Program-made: the position numbers and the translations under genes
Notes under the pieces: model-generated
The model's input: only the letters and a program-made list of their open reading frames with translations
Databases searched by the model: none
What the model was told of the DNA's origin: nothing
In this document: piece by piece, positions 8,667 through 20,544 of the stretch
Position numbering within the stretch: the stretch's first letter is position 1
Layout: every line of letters starts with the position of its first letter
NCBI GenBank assembly: GCA_017848435.1
Contig: JAFEHU010000083.1
Location: 1-64,000, forward strand
Origin: Burkholderiaceae bacterium
GTDB lineage: Bacteria > Pseudomonadota > Gammaproteobacteria > Burkholderiales > Burkholderiaceae_C
Length of the DNA stretch: 64,000 nucleotides
Reading direction: 5' to 3'

Positions 8667-9176
8667 ATGAACACCGTTCGCAAACCTCTCCAGGCCATCG
8701 CCCTCGCCAGCCTGCTGGCCGCCATGGGCGCCAGCGCCTTTGCGCAAACCGCTGCACCCGCAGCGCCAGCCGCCGCCACCGCACCAGCGGGCCCCGGCGG
8801 CCCACGTGACCACGCCGGCCGCCACGACCCCGCCAAGATGCAGGCGCACTTTGCCAAGCGCCAGGCCGAACTGAAAGCCCAGCTCAAGCTCACCGCCGCG
8901 CAGGAACCTGCATGGGCCCGCTTCACCAGCGCCATCCAGCCGCCCGCCAACTTCCAGCGGCCCGACCGCGCGGAGTTTGCCAAGCTGACCACGCCCGAGC
9001 GCATTGACAAGATGAAGGCCCTGCGCGCCGAACGCAACGCCCGCATGGACCAGCGCGCCGACGCCACCAAGACCTTCTACGCTGCGCTCACGCCGGAGCA
9101 GAAGAAAACCTTTGACGAGTCCACCCTGCGCCGCGGCCACGGTGGCAAACACGGCGGCGGACACCATAAGGGCTGA
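8667..9176 (+). CDS. Periplasmic Spy/CpxP-like LTxxQ-motif protein
   Basis: A 169-residue exported protein. The signal peptide ends at ASAFA-QT (about residue 27) and is followed by an Ala/Pro/Gly-rich spacer. The helical body has two LTxxQ-like motifs, LKLTAAQEPAW (about residue 75) and ALTPEQKKTFDE (about 147), as in Spy/CpxP periplasmic chaperones. The C-terminus is a His/Gly-rich tail (RGHGGKHGGGHHKG) that could bind metal. An AAAGGA ribosome-binding site precedes the ATG. A T-tailed hairpin follows. Confidence 0.82.
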   Translation: MNTVRKPLQAIALASLLAAMGASAFAQTAAPAAPAAATAPAGPGGPRDHAGRHDPAKMQAHFAKRQAELKAQLKLTAAQEPAWARFTSAIQPPANFQRPDRAEFAKLTTPERIDKMKALRAERNARMDQRADATKTFYAALTPEQKKTFDESTLRRGHGGKHGGGHHKG

Positions 9177-9242
9177 TGCCACAGCGGCTTGTCCGCTGGC
9201 TTAAAGAAAATCCCTTCAGGGCCTGCGCGTACCGGACATTCC

Positions 9243-9262
9243 GGGCCGCGCCGGCCCTTTTT
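9243..9262 (+). terminator. Intrinsic terminator after the LTxxQ protein gene
   Basis: GGGCC-GCGCC-GGCCC forms a 5-bp GC stem followed directly by TTTTT. It lies between convergent genes, 66 bp after the upstream stop. Confidence 0.7.
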
Positions 9263-9268
9263 GCATGG

Positions 9269-9634
9269 TCAGCGCAACAGCGTCTTCAGTTCGCCGCTGG
9301 CGATCAGCCGGTCCAGGTCGGCCGCGCCGCCCACCAGCGTGCCGCGCACAAACACCATCGGGAACGTTGGCCAGCCGGCCCACATCTTCAGTGCGGTGCG
9401 CTCGCGCCACTGGCTGAAATAACTGCCGTAGCCCATGTAGTGAAAGGGCACACCGGCCGCGGCCAGGGCCGCACGCGCTTTTTTGGGGAACGGGTTGATC
9501 CCCATGCCCACCACCACCACCGGGTGCGTGGCCACCGCCGCCTGCACCGCGCCCACCAGCGGCTGGTGGTAACTGGCCACCCGGTGGCGGATGGCGGGGT
9601 GGACCTGGGCTTCGTCCAGAACGGCACGGGGCAT
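9269..9634 (-). CDS. Glutaredoxin-like protein lacking the active-site cysteine
   Basis: A 121-residue protein whose second half is plainly glutaredoxin-like: WPTFPMVFVRGTLVGGAADLDRLIASGEL carries the cis-Pro and GG glutathione-binding motifs. Where a Grx would have CxxC or CxxS it reads GMGINPFPKKARAAL, and the whole protein contains no cysteine. It is therefore not a standard thiol transferase. It may bind glutathione or act as a scaffold. The start MPRAVLDEAQ is chosen over an upstream in-frame ATG whose residues are not family-like. Confidence 0.75.
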   Translation of the reverse strand: MPRAVLDEAQVHPAIRHRVASYHQPLVGAVQAAVATHPVVVVGMGINPFPKKARAALAAAGVPFHYMGYGSYFSQWRERTALKMWAGWPTFPMVFVRGTLVGGAADLDRLIASGELKTLLR

Positions 9635-9783
9635 GGCTTGTCTCCTTGGGGCCGGGCGGCACAACACCGCCCACAACGGCCCGCAGCATAGCGCCACACC
9701 CTGTGCCCGCATGCGGCCATGGGGATTGCGGTATCGTTGCGTTTTTGCGGGCCTGCCGCCCGCACAGCGACCGCAGGACCCCC

Positions 9784-10266
9784 ATGAGCGTCAAGAAACC
9801 CGCCCCCACCGCCAAGAAATCCTCCCCCGGGGTAGACCCGTCGTCACGCATCCGTTTTGACGAGCCGCAACCGCTGCCCATCAAACTCATCCTGATGGTG
9901 GGCGGTGGCATCCTGCTGGTGGCGGCCGTCGCGTTTGTCGGGCTCTACAAGCTCAACGTGAAAAAGGTCGACAACGCGCCACCGCCCCCCACGCTTGGCA
10001 TTGGCGACAAAGGCCGGCAAAACGCCCCGCCCGCGCCGGTGGCCATGACCCCGGTGGCGCCCAGCGCCGCCGCCAGCCTGCCCGGCACCCGCGTGGAGCC
10101 CGACGGCGCGGTGGTCGTCACCGACCCTTCGCAGTGCACCTTCCTCAAGCTGCACCTGCAAAACCTGGCCGAAATGACCGGCAACGCGCCCGACGAGGCG
10201 CTGCAGGAATGGATCCGTGGCAAACAGGCCATTGCGCGCGAACGCATGGCCACCATGGGTTGCTGA
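9784..10266 (+). CDS. Single-pass membrane protein with C-terminal cysteine (hypothetical)
   Basis: A 160-residue protein with a cytoplasmic Lys/Pro-rich N-terminus (MSVKKPAPTAKKS), one transmembrane helix (about residues 38-58, LILMVGGGILLVAAVAFVGL), a Pro/Ala linker and a helical C-terminal domain with Cys at about 119 and as the very last residue (MATMGC). The layout matches the protein at 11157-11855. I do not recognise the family. The stop codon TGA is the first part of repeat copy B. Confidence 0.7.
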   Translation: MSVKKPAPTAKKSSPGVDPSSRIRFDEPQPLPIKLILMVGGGILLVAAVAFVGLYKLNVKKVDNAPPPPTLGIGDKGRQNAPPAPVAMTPVAPSAAASLPGTRVEPDGAVVVTDPSQCTFLKLHLQNLAEMTGNAPDEALQEWIRGKQAIARERMATMGC

Positions 10267-10339
10267 TTGCTACTTTTTTGGTAGCTGAATCGGCAGGTTT
10301 TACTAAGGCTCAGGGCCGATTTGGTTTAAAAAATCGGCC
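10266..10339 (+). repeat. Dispersed repeat family 1, copy B
   Basis: It begins at the stop codon with TTGCTACTTTTTTGGTAGC (stem GCTAC/GTAGC), then GGTTTTACTAAGGCT, and ends in a perfect 9-bp hairpin, GGCCGATTT (10314-10322) with AAATCGGCC (10331-10339). It separates two convergent genes and probably works as a terminator or 3'-end stabiliser. Confidence 0.8.
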
Positions 10340-10346
10340 AGGGTGC

Positions 10347-10952
10347 TCAGTAACTGAACGCGTAGCGCACCTGCACGAAGTTTTCACCCGGGTTGGGCTT
10401 CTTGAAGCTGGCGTTGGAGATGTGCTGCACCCGCAGGCTCACCTCGTCCTTGGGTGACAGGCGGTAGCCCACCGCCACGTTGTCGCTGAAATTCAGCGCG
10501 GTGCTGAAGCGCTTGCTGCGGGTCTCGTACAGGCGGTCGGTCAGCACGGCGCCAATGCCGGCCTCCACAAACCAGGGCGAGCGCCCCTGGTCAAAACGGT
10601 AGCGAAACATCGGCACCACCGCCACGCTGCCGTAGCTGCTGCGGCCGTTCACGCCCCGCACGTTCCAGTAGCCGAGGTTGGCCTCGATGTGGCCGTCCAC
10701 CCGACCGCCCAGCAAGCCTTGCAGGCAGGCGCAGGGCCAGACCGCACCGACGTTGAGCGACTTCAGCTCGTTCTCACCCGCACCCACCTGCACAAAGGCG
10801 CCGGAAGGCGCGTAGCCCGCCGCCTGCACCGGGCTGTAAGCGAGGGCGGCCACCGCCGTGGCGGCGGTGGTCATGGCCAGGGCCAGCATGCGCAGTGGCG
10901 TCAACGTGGCGCGGGGCGTGTGGGCAACAGGGACAGCGGTCATGGCAAACAT
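10347..10952 (-). CDS. pagL: Lipid A 3-O-deacylase PagL-like outer membrane protein
   Basis: An approximately 200-residue exported protein. The signal peptide (LALAMTTAATAVAALAYSPVQAAG) is followed by an 8-stranded barrel-like sequence and a C-terminal aromatic (RYAFSY). Near the end, VQHISNASFKKPNPGEN carries the PagL His-x-Ser-Asn motif and the downstream Glu, which form the Ser-His-Glu triad that removes the 3-O acyl chain of lipid A. The start is uncertain: ATG at 10952, 10943 or 10889 all leave a signal peptide, and none has a good ribosome-binding site. Confidence 0.85.
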   Translation of the reverse strand: MFAMTAVPVAHTPRATLTPLRMLALAMTTAATAVAALAYSPVQAAGYAPSGAFVQVGAGENELKSLNVGAVWPCACLQGLLGGRVDGHIEANLGYWNVRGVNGRSSYGSVAVVPMFRYRFDQGRSPWFVEAGIGAVLTDRLYETRSKRFSTALNFSDNVAVGYRLSPKDEVSLRVQHISNASFKKPNPGENFVQVRYAFSY

Positions 10953-11156
10953 CTCACAACGGGGGTGGGCCGCGCCAACCCCCTTGGCTGGTGCTGGCAG
11001 GCCGTTCTGCACGGGTCGCCCATTGTGCCAACATCCGGCGCGTTCAGCCGCCGGATGAATGGTGTGCGGCCCGCGTGACAGATGCCACGGCCATCGCCTG
11101 CATCTTGCGGTAAGGTTCAGCCTGCGCGCGCCAGACGCCCGTACCGAGGAAATCCC

Positions 11157-11855
11157 ATGTCCCCTTACCAAGAACCACACACCCAAGACGACCTGACCCG
11201 CACCCTCGTCACGGCCCCCGCGTCCACCGGCACCGGCTGGGCCGGCCGCGTGCTGCTGGTGCTCGCCCTCGGCGCAGGCGCCACTTTTCTGGGCTATTCC
11301 GGCTACAACTACTGGAAAAACAACGCCAAAGACGCGCGCCTGACCAGCATCACCGTGTTTGGCAAAACCTTCAACCTGCCCGGCGCCGACGCCACCCTGG
11401 CCCCGCCGCTGGCCACCTTGCCCGCCATTGACGTGGCCGCCACACCGCCCCCTGCCGCCACGCCCGGCCGCAGCGGCGGTGGTGGTGGCGGAGGAAGCGG
11501 TGGCGGCCACCGCAACAGCCGCGCCACCGGCAACGAGCTGCTGGTCTACCCACTGCCCCCCACGGCCGACGGCAAACCGGTGGACACCGGCCCGCCCAAG
11601 CCCCTGCCCACGGCCGAGATCGCCGGCGCTGGCGGCATTGCCCACATCGAAGTGGGCCGCAGCCGGCAACAGCAGGCCGAGGCCGCAGCCGCCGTCACCC
11701 AACCCGCCGACCGCGCCGCCGAATGCGACCTCTTGCGCGCCCGCAACAACGAGCTGGACGCGATGGTCCGGCAACCGCATTCGCCGCGCGTGCTCGAAGG
11801 CCTGAAAGACGAACGCAAACGCGCCACCGCGCGCCTCGGAGCCCTGCGTTGCTGA
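11157..11855 (+). CDS. Single-pass membrane protein, Gly-rich linker and C-terminal cysteine (hypothetical)
   Basis: A 232-residue protein with a soluble N-terminus, one transmembrane helix (about residues 29-50, GRVLLVLALGAGATFLGYSGY), a linker with a Gly/Ser run (about 106-117) and a helical C-terminal part (AAECDLLRARNNELDAMVRQ) ending ALRC. Two cysteines bracket the final helix pair, as in the 9784-10266 protein. A GAGGA ribosome-binding site lies 6 nt before the ATG. It overlaps the next gene, suggesting coupling to the Sel1-repeat protein. Confidence 0.7.
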   Translation: MSPYQEPHTQDDLTRTLVTAPASTGTGWAGRVLLVLALGAGATFLGYSGYNYWKNNAKDARLTSITVFGKTFNLPGADATLAPPLATLPAIDVAATPPPAATPGRSGGGGGGGSGGGHRNSRATGNELLVYPLPPTADGKPVDTGPPKPLPTAEIAGAGGIAHIEVGRSRQQQAEAAAAVTQPADRAAECDLLRARNNELDAMVRQPHSPRVLEGLKDERKRATARLGALRC

Positions 11856-12634
11856 CCACCACCGCGCCCCCCAGCTCGCTGCAAGCCTTGCAGGCCATGC
11901 CCCTGGCCGAGTGGCAAGCCGTGCTGTCGGGCCCGCTGGAAGACGCCGCCCGCTGGGTCGGCGCCGCCGCGCAGCTTGGCCATGCCGAAGCGCAGGCCGT
12001 GCTCGGCCAGTGGCTGCTGGACGGCCACGGCCTGCCGCGCGACGCCGCGCAGGCGCTGTACTGGTTTTTGCACGCCGCCCAACAGGGCCACGCCATGGGC
12101 ATGAACATGGCCGGCCGCTGCCACGAACAAGGCTGGGGCACGGCGGTGGACTGTGGCAAAGCCGCCCACTGGTACCAGCAAGCCATCCGCACCGCCGCGC
12201 TGCCCCAGGCCCGCTACAACCTGGCCAACCTGCTGGCCAGCGGCCACGGCGTGGCACAAAACCACGCCGAAGCGCTGGCGTTGTACCAGCAGGCCGCCGA
12301 ACAGGGCTACGCCAAGGCCTTCGCCAAACTCGGCCGGTATTACGAAGACGGCCTGCTGGTGCCGCAAGACGCCGACATCGCCCTGCGCTGCTACCAGCGC
12401 GGCGCCGAGGGCGGCGACTTCCGTGGCCAGTTTTGCTACGCCGGCATGCTCGCCGCCCAGGGCCGCCAGGCCGAAGCCCTGCACTGGCTCGCCCTGGTGC
12501 CCGCCACCGCCACCCCGCGCTACCTGCGCGAGGCCGGCGCGCTGCTCCTGCGCTCACCCAACGCCGACTTCAAGGCCATTGGCAGCCAGATGCTGGCCCA
12601 GGCCGACGCCAACATCGCCGTCACGGCCGCTTGA
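11849..12634 (+). CDS. Sel1-like (tetratricopeptide-related) repeat protein
   Basis: An approximately 260-residue solenoid protein. Sel1-type repeats are clear: AEAQAVLGQWLLDGHGLPRD, ALYWFLHAAQQGHAMGMNMA, ARYNLANLLASGHGVAQNHA, ALALYQQAAEQGYAKAFAKL and LGRYYEDGLLVPQDADIALR. These modules mediate protein-protein contacts. No signal peptide is evident. The start is uncertain: TTG at 11849 overlaps the previous stop, while ATG at 11897 is a shorter alternative. The stop codon is part of repeat copy C. Confidence 0.8.
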   Translation: MLTTTAPPSSLQALQAMPLAEWQAVLSGPLEDAARWVGAAAQLGHAEAQAVLGQWLLDGHGLPRDAAQALYWFLHAAQQGHAMGMNMAGRCHEQGWGTAVDCGKAAHWYQQAIRTAALPQARYNLANLLASGHGVAQNHAEALALYQQAAEQGYAKAFAKLGRYYEDGLLVPQDADIALRCYQRGAEGGDFRGQFCYAGMLAAQGRQAEALHWLALVPATATPRYLREAGALLLRSPNADFKAIGSQMLAQADANIAVTAA

Positions 12635-12707
12635 TTGCTATTGTTTGTGTAGCTGGATCGCAAGGTTCTACTAAGGCCTGCGGCTGATTTGGCTTGAAAA
12701 CAGCCGC
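12634..12707 (+). repeat. Dispersed repeat family 1, copy C
   Basis: It starts TTGCTATTGTTTGTGTAGC at the stop codon, continues AAGGTTCTACTAAGGC, and ends in the hairpin GCGGCTG (12680-12686) with CAGCCGC (12701-12707). Relative to copy B the stem bases differ on both sides, so pairing is kept. It lies between convergent genes. Confidence 0.78.
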
Positions 12708-12728
12708 CAAGAAGCGCGTCAGAGAGCT

Positions 12729-13136
12729 TCAAAGCCTGCGCGGCACCAATTCCCGGTAACCCGTGGCCCCGTCCACCGCCCGGCTGAACGCCCAGCCCGG
12801 CAGCAGCGCCACCACCACCTCGGCGGTGGTGCGCACCAGACTGCCCGGCATCAGGTGGCCGCCCGTCACCGCGCCCTGCGCGTCAGACACGCTGGCATGC
12901 AGGTGCGCGCCGTCCAGGCTCAATGTGCCAGAGAGGGTGAGCAACTCCAGCGGCGCAAGCGTCTCGGTGCCCTCGGGTTCGGCCGCGTAGCGCAGCACCA
13001 CGCGCGAGAGGCTGCCCACCGCAGAGACGATGCAGCCGGCGCTGACACCGTGCGTGCGCGCAAGGTCAGCAAACGCCGCCTCCAACGCAAGCCGCAAATC
13101 GGCACCAGGGGGCAGGCGCAGGACGTGGATGTGCAT
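12729..13136 (-). CDS. PCC/DUF296-domain protein
   Basis: A 135-residue protein beginning MHIHVLRLPPGADLR and containing AGCIVSAVGSLSRVVLRYA, LELLTLSGTLS, GGHLMPGSLVRTTAEVVVALL and a closing TGYRELVPRRL. This is the compact PCC (plants and prokaryotes conserved) fold also found joined to AT-hooks in plants. Bacterial single-domain members form trimers and may bind metal or nucleotides through the conserved histidines. The function is unknown. It lies 19 bp downstream of the exonuclease gene, so an operon is likely. Confidence 0.82.
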   Translation of the reverse strand: MHIHVLRLPPGADLRLALEAAFADLARTHGVSAGCIVSAVGSLSRVVLRYAAEPEGTETLAPLELLTLSGTLSLDGAHLHASVSDAQGAVTGGHLMPGSLVRTTAEVVVALLPGWAFSRAVDGATGYRELVPRRL

Positions 13137-13155
13137 GGTGGGCCGGGTCGGTGCG

Positions 13156-13770
13156 TCAGGCCGCTTCAAGGTAACGGCGCACCGCCGCCGGCACCGCCTG
13201 GCGCTGGGCCTGCTGCACGCGCAACAGCAGCGCATGGTGCGCCTGCGCCACCGCGTAGCGCTGGCACAGGTCACGCTGGATGCAGCCCAGCAGCGCAGCC
13301 GCCATCTCGGCATCGGCCAGCGCTCGGTGGGCCCGGCCGGAAGACGGCAGCCCATGAAACGCAGCCAGCGAACCGAGCTTGTGGTTGGGCGCCTCGGGGT
13401 AGAGCCGGCGCGCCAGCAGCAACGTGCAGGCAAACGGCTGCGGCGCCGCGTGTCCCACCCGCGCCAACTCGGCCGCCCAGAAGCGCCTATCGAACGACGC
13501 GTTGTGCGCCACCATCGGCGCTCTGCCCACAAAGCGGCTTGCCTCCGCCATCACCACCTCGGCCGGCGGCGCGGCCGCCACCATCGCGTTGCTGATACCG
13601 GTGAAGGCCTCGATGAACGGCGAGATGCGCACGCCGGCATTCATCAGGCTCTGGAAGCGGTCAACGATTTGGTCGCCCTCGACCAGCACGATGGCCACCT
13701 CGGTGGCACGGTCGCCCATGTCGGGCGACAGGCCGGTGGTTTCGAAGTCGATGACGGCGATGGGGGGCAT
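13156..13770 (-). CDS. DnaQ-like 3'-5' exonuclease (DEDDh family)
   Basis: A 204-residue exonuclease. Exo I is IDFETTG (about residues 7-13), Exo II is VAHNASFDRRF (about 89-99), and Exo III is SGRAHRALADAEMA with the HxxxxD of the DEDDh type. The length fits a free-standing RNase T/DnaQ-like enzyme rather than the ~240-residue Pol III epsilon subunit. It has no visible beta-clamp motif. The substrate (DNA or RNA ends) cannot be told from sequence. It is upstream of the PCC-domain gene. Confidence 0.87.
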   Translation of the reverse strand: MPPIAVIDFETTGLSPDMGDRATEVAIVLVEGDQIVDRFQSLMNAGVRISPFIEAFTGISNAMVAAAPPAEVVMAEASRFVGRAPMVAHNASFDRRFWAAELARVGHAAPQPFACTLLLARRLYPEAPNHKLGSLAAFHGLPSSGRAHRALADAEMAAALLGCIQRDLCQRYAVAQAHHALLLRVQQAQRQAVPAAVRRYLEAA

Positions 13771-13890
13771 GGGTCAGCTAAAACTGGCTCGATAACTCAC
13801 CGGATCCAATGCACAGTGTTGATCAAGTTGCCCCGGGAGATCGAACAGCCGAGGCTCTTTGCGAAACTCAAAAAGCCGGTACAACGCTCA

Positions 13891-17746
<3,856 letters not shown>

Positions 17747-17994
17747 GTCAACCTCTTCTTTAATTTCTTTAATTTAAATTAGCAGTAGTAGATAAGGGCC
17801 GCGCTTGCCTGGGGACAGCTCTATTTTCCCCTTTTTTATCAAGTACTTGGCGCACCTTGAAGGCTGTGGGCAGCTGTGCTTTCCGGCTGTACCCCAGGCT
17901 GGGACAACTTCTGAAAAAGACAGCGTCCTGTGGACAAGTAGCCACTTGTCCCAGATCTATCCCCAGCGTTTCAGAGGTGCTTGAAAACACGGTG
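17747..17994. other. Candidate replication origin, dnaA-dnaN intergenic
   Basis: There is no gene here. It contains an AT-rich stretch at about 17754-17788 (a candidate unwinding element), TGTGGACAA at 17929-17937 (one mismatch to the DnaA box TGTGGATAA), further degenerate boxes such as TATCCCCA near 17959, and an inverted repeat GGACAAGT/ACTTGTCC at 17932-17951. No perfect DnaA box is present, so this competes with the region upstream of dnaA. Confidence 0.4.
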
Positions 17995-19386
17995 TCAGCC
18001 CTTCAAAGTCTGTTCCAGCACATGCAGTTGCTGGTTCAGCTCGGTCATTTGCTGGCGTTCGCCAGAAATCTTGCGCACCGCGTGCAGCACCGTGGTGTGG
18101 TCACGCCCGCCAAACAGCTCGCCAATCTCGGGCAGGCTTTTCTGCGTCAGCTCCTTGGCCAGGTACATCGCGATCTGGCGTGGCCGGGCAATGCTGGCAG
18201 GCCGTTTCTTGGAGTACATGTCGGCGACCTTGATCTTGTAGTAGTCGGCCACCGTTTTCTGGATGTTTTCCACACTGATCTGCCGGTTCTGGATGCTCAG
18301 CAGGTCGCGCAGCGCTTCGCGCGCCAGCGCGATGGAAATCTCTTTCTGGTTGAAGCGCGAGTACGCGAGGATCTTGCGCAGCGCACCTTCCAGCTCACGC
18401 ACGTTGGAACGCACGTTCTTGGCGACAAAAAACGCCACCTCTTCCGGCATCTCGGCCAACTCGGAACGCGCCTTGCTGATCAGAATCGCCACCCGCATTT
18501 CCAATTCTGGCGGCTCGATGGCCACCGTCAGGCCCGAGTCAAAGCGCGACACCAGCCGCTCGTGGATGTCTGGCAGGCCCTTGGGATAGGTGTCGCTGGT
18601 CATCACGATGTGCGACTTGCGGGCCAGCAAAGCCTCGAAGGCGTTGAAGAACTCTTCCTGCGTGCGTTCCTTGTTGGCGAAGAACTGCACGTCGTCGATC
18701 AGCAGCAAATCCAGCGAGTGGTAGCGCTGCTTGAACTCGTCAAAGGTCTTGCGCTGGTAGGCCTTGACCACATCCGAGACAAACTGTTCGGCGTGGATGT
18801 AGAGAACCTTGGCACCCGGCTTGTCGGCCAAGAGCCGGTTACCCACCGCGTGGACCAGATGCGTCTTGCCCAGACCGACACCGCCGTAAATGAACAAGGG
18901 GTTGTACAAATGGCCAGGCATGCCGGAAACGTGCATGGCGGCGGCGCGTGCCATGCGGTTGGCCGTGCCTTCAACCAGCGTGTCAAAGGTCAATGCGGTG
19001 TTGAGGCGGGTCTTGAAAGCGGCGTCGCCGGCTTCTTCATTGGCTGCCAAACCGGGCGGTTCGGCCACCGTGTCTTCAAACACGGCTTGTGAGAAGCTAC
19101 GTTTGGCGGGCTCTTCACGCGGAGCAAGCGCTAACTCAAAGATCACCGGCTGGCCGGACACCTTTTCCAGCATGGCGGTGATCTTGCCCGCGTACTGGGC
19201 GCGCACCCAGTCCAGCTTGAAGCGGTTGGCGACCAGCAGCGTGACCTTGGTCAGGTCGTCGGCCACCTCGGCCACCAGGGGACGGATCCAGGTGTTGAAC
19301 TGTTGTTCGGGCAGCTCCTGGGCCAGTTGGTCGACGCACGCCTCCCACAGGCCGTGGCTCGGGCGATGGGGCAATCCCTCACTCAT
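17995..19386 (-). CDS. dnaA: Chromosomal replication initiator DnaA
   Basis: A 463-residue AAA+ initiator. Domain I ([24 protein letters not shown]) mediates oligomerisation and is followed by a short variable domain II. Domain III has Walker [11 protein letters not shown], Walker [10 protein letters not shown] and the arginine-finger segment. Domain IV ends with the DNA-binding signature [33 protein letters not shown]. It reads leftward into dnaN and gyrB, as usual in this group, and is divergent from rpmH. Confidence 0.98.
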   Translation of the reverse strand: MSEGLPHRPSHGLWEACVDQLAQELPEQQFNTWIRPLVAEVADDLTKVTLLVANRFKLDWVRAQYAGKITAMLEKVSGQPVIFELALAPREEPAKRSFSQAVFEDTVAEPPGLAANEEAGDAAFKTRLNTALTFDTLVEGTANRMARAAAMHVSGMPGHLYNPLFIYGGVGLGKTHLVHAVGNRLLADKPGAKVLYIHAEQFVSDVVKAYQRKTFDEFKQRYHSLDLLLIDDVQFFANKERTQEEFFNAFEALLARKSHIVMTSDTYPKGLPDIHERLVSRFDSGLTVAIEPPELEMRVAILISKARSELAEMPEEVAFFVAKNVRSNVRELEGALRKILAYSRFNQKEISIALAREALRDLLSIQNRQISVENIQKTVADYYKIKVADMYSKKRPASIARPRQIAMYLAKELTQKSLPEIGELFGGRDHTTVLHAVRKISGERQQMTELNQQLHVLEQTLKG

Positions 19387-19712
19387 ACTTGGTTGTCGTT
19401 CTTGTGGATAGCTGATACGTTGGATGCCTCGGCATTGTAGTTCGCGAACAGGTTATCCACATCCGGGGTTAGGCCCCCTTGACACGCTGGTACGGGCCCG
19501 CGCGCCGCCAATAAATCCAATTAAATGCGCGGAGACACCAACATGCAGGAATTTTTTGCGATAATCATGGGTTTCCCTGATCCAGCCAGTTCGCAGACCC
19601 GCACTACAGACTTAGGTATAGCGTGCTTGTGCGTACTTGTATTTTCCAGCCGTGAGGCGATCAGGGTGCCTGGCCGGCGATCCGGCCGACCTCACCCATT
19701 ACAGGACCCATC
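19387..19712. other. dnaA-rpmH intergenic: DnaA boxes and rpmH leader
   Basis: A perfect DnaA box TTATCCACA lies at 19453-19461 and a near-perfect one (TGTGGATAG) at 19403-19411. AT-rich patches occur around 19510-19525 and 19550-19565. These could be the origin, or autoregulatory sites for dnaA. The right half is the probable leader of rpmH, with a GGCCGG/CCGGCC hairpin just upstream of the gene. Confidence 0.5.
19555..19565 (+). promoter_or_regulatory. Candidate extended -10 promoter for rpmH operon
   Basis: TTTGCGATAAT fits an extended -10 (TGN plus GATAAT at 19560-19565). No convincing -35 is seen, which is acceptable for extended -10 promoters. It would give a leader of about 140 nt before rpmH. 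Confidence 0.4.
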
Positions 19713-19847
19713 ATGAAACGCACTTACCAGCCCTCGAAGACGCGCCGCGCCCGTACCCACGGTTTTCTGGTCCGCATGAAAACCCGCGGCGGCCGTGCCG
19801 TGATCAACGCGCGCCGTGCCAAGGGCCGCAAGCGCCTGGCCGCCTGA
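19713..19847 (+). CDS. rpmH: 50S ribosomal protein L34
   Basis: A 44-residue, highly basic ribosomal protein. Translation from the ATG gives [20 protein letters not shown], then [20 protein letters not shown] and LAA, which is canonical L34. It is first gene of the rpmH-rnpA-yidD-yidC-mnmE series and lies divergent from dnaA, the classical origin-proximal arrangement. The next gene starts 35 bp later. Confidence 0.98.
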   Translation: MKRTYQPSKTRRARTHGFLVRMKTRGGRAVINARRAKGRKRLAA

Positions 19848-19882
19848 GTCCCACCGATTCGGCCACCCACGCTGACAGCACG

Positions 19883-20278
19883 GTGCAGCGGATGACCCAG
19901 CGTGCGCAATTTCAGGCTGTTCTGGCAGGCCAGACGGTCGCGCGCACCGCACACTTTGTGTTGCACCGCAAGCCGCTGCCGCCCGACGCGGCCGACGCCC
20001 TGTTTCCGCCTTGCCAAGACCCTGCCGCTGCACCTGCGGCGTGGGTGGGTGCCATGGTGCCCAAGCGCTGGGCCCGGCGCGCGGTGACGCGCAACGCCAT
20101 CCGCCGGCAGATTTACACCCTCACCGCGTCTGCCGCCGACCAGTTCGCTGACGCGGCACACTTGGTGCGCCTGCGTGCTGGTTTTGCCAAAACCGAATTT
20201 CCGAGCGCGTCGTCGCCAGCGTTGAAAAACGCCGTGCGCGCCGAACTGCAGCAGCTGCTGGCCAGGGCACGGCCATGA
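19883..20278 (+). CDS. rnpA: Ribonuclease P protein component
   Basis: A 131-residue basic protein that assists the RNase P RNA in tRNA 5' maturation. The RNR signature is present as KRWARRAVTRNAIRRQIY (about residues 59-76), with VGAMVPKRWARR before it. The start is chosen as GTG at 19883 (MQRMTQRAQFQAVL) because related proteins begin MQR. An ATG lies three codons later. The domain is longer than in E. coli because of a Pro/Ala loop around FPPCQDPAAAPAAW. It overlaps yidD. Confidence 0.92.
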   Translation: MQRMTQRAQFQAVLAGQTVARTAHFVLHRKPLPPDAADALFPPCQDPAAAPAAWVGAMVPKRWARRAVTRNAIRRQIYTLTASAADQFADAAHLVRLRAGFAKTEFPSASSPALKNAVRAELQQLLARARP

Positions 20279-20544
20279 TGCGCCGTTTGCTGGTGCTGCT
20301 GGTGCGCGCGTACCAATTGCTGTTCAGACCCTGGATCGGCTCCAACTGCCGTTTCAGCCCCAGTTGCTCCGGCTACGCCATCGGGGCGGTACAGCACCAT
20401 GGCGCGGCCGCTGGCAGCTACCTGGCACTGCGCCGTCTGGCGCGCTGCCACCCCTGGTGTGACGGCGGGACCGACCCGGTGCCCGACCATCCCCCCGCTT
20501 TGTTCAGCCGTTGGCTGACTTCCCCCCTCAAGAAATCCCTATGA
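20275..20544 (+). CDS. yidD: Membrane protein insertion efficiency factor YidD
   Basis: An 89-residue membrane-associated protein that aids YidC-dependent insertion. The diagnostic motif YQLLFRPWIGSNCRFSPSCSGYA, with its cysteines, is followed by LRRLARCHPWCDGGTDPVP. The ATG overlaps the rnpA stop, and its own stop overlaps the yidC start (ATGA), so translation of the three genes is probably coupled. A second ATG directly follows the first and is an alternative start. Confidence 0.95.
   Translation: MMRRLLVLLVRAYQLLFRPWIGSNCRFSPSCSGYAIGAVQHHGAAAGSYLALRRLARCHPWCDGGTDPVPDHPPALFSRWLTSPLKKSL

Noticed and set aside
19479-19484. TTGACA hexamer upstream of rpmH
   Set aside because: The sequence 16-18 bp downstream is GC-rich (around GCGCCG) with no -10 element. 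The next AT-rich block is 25 bp away.
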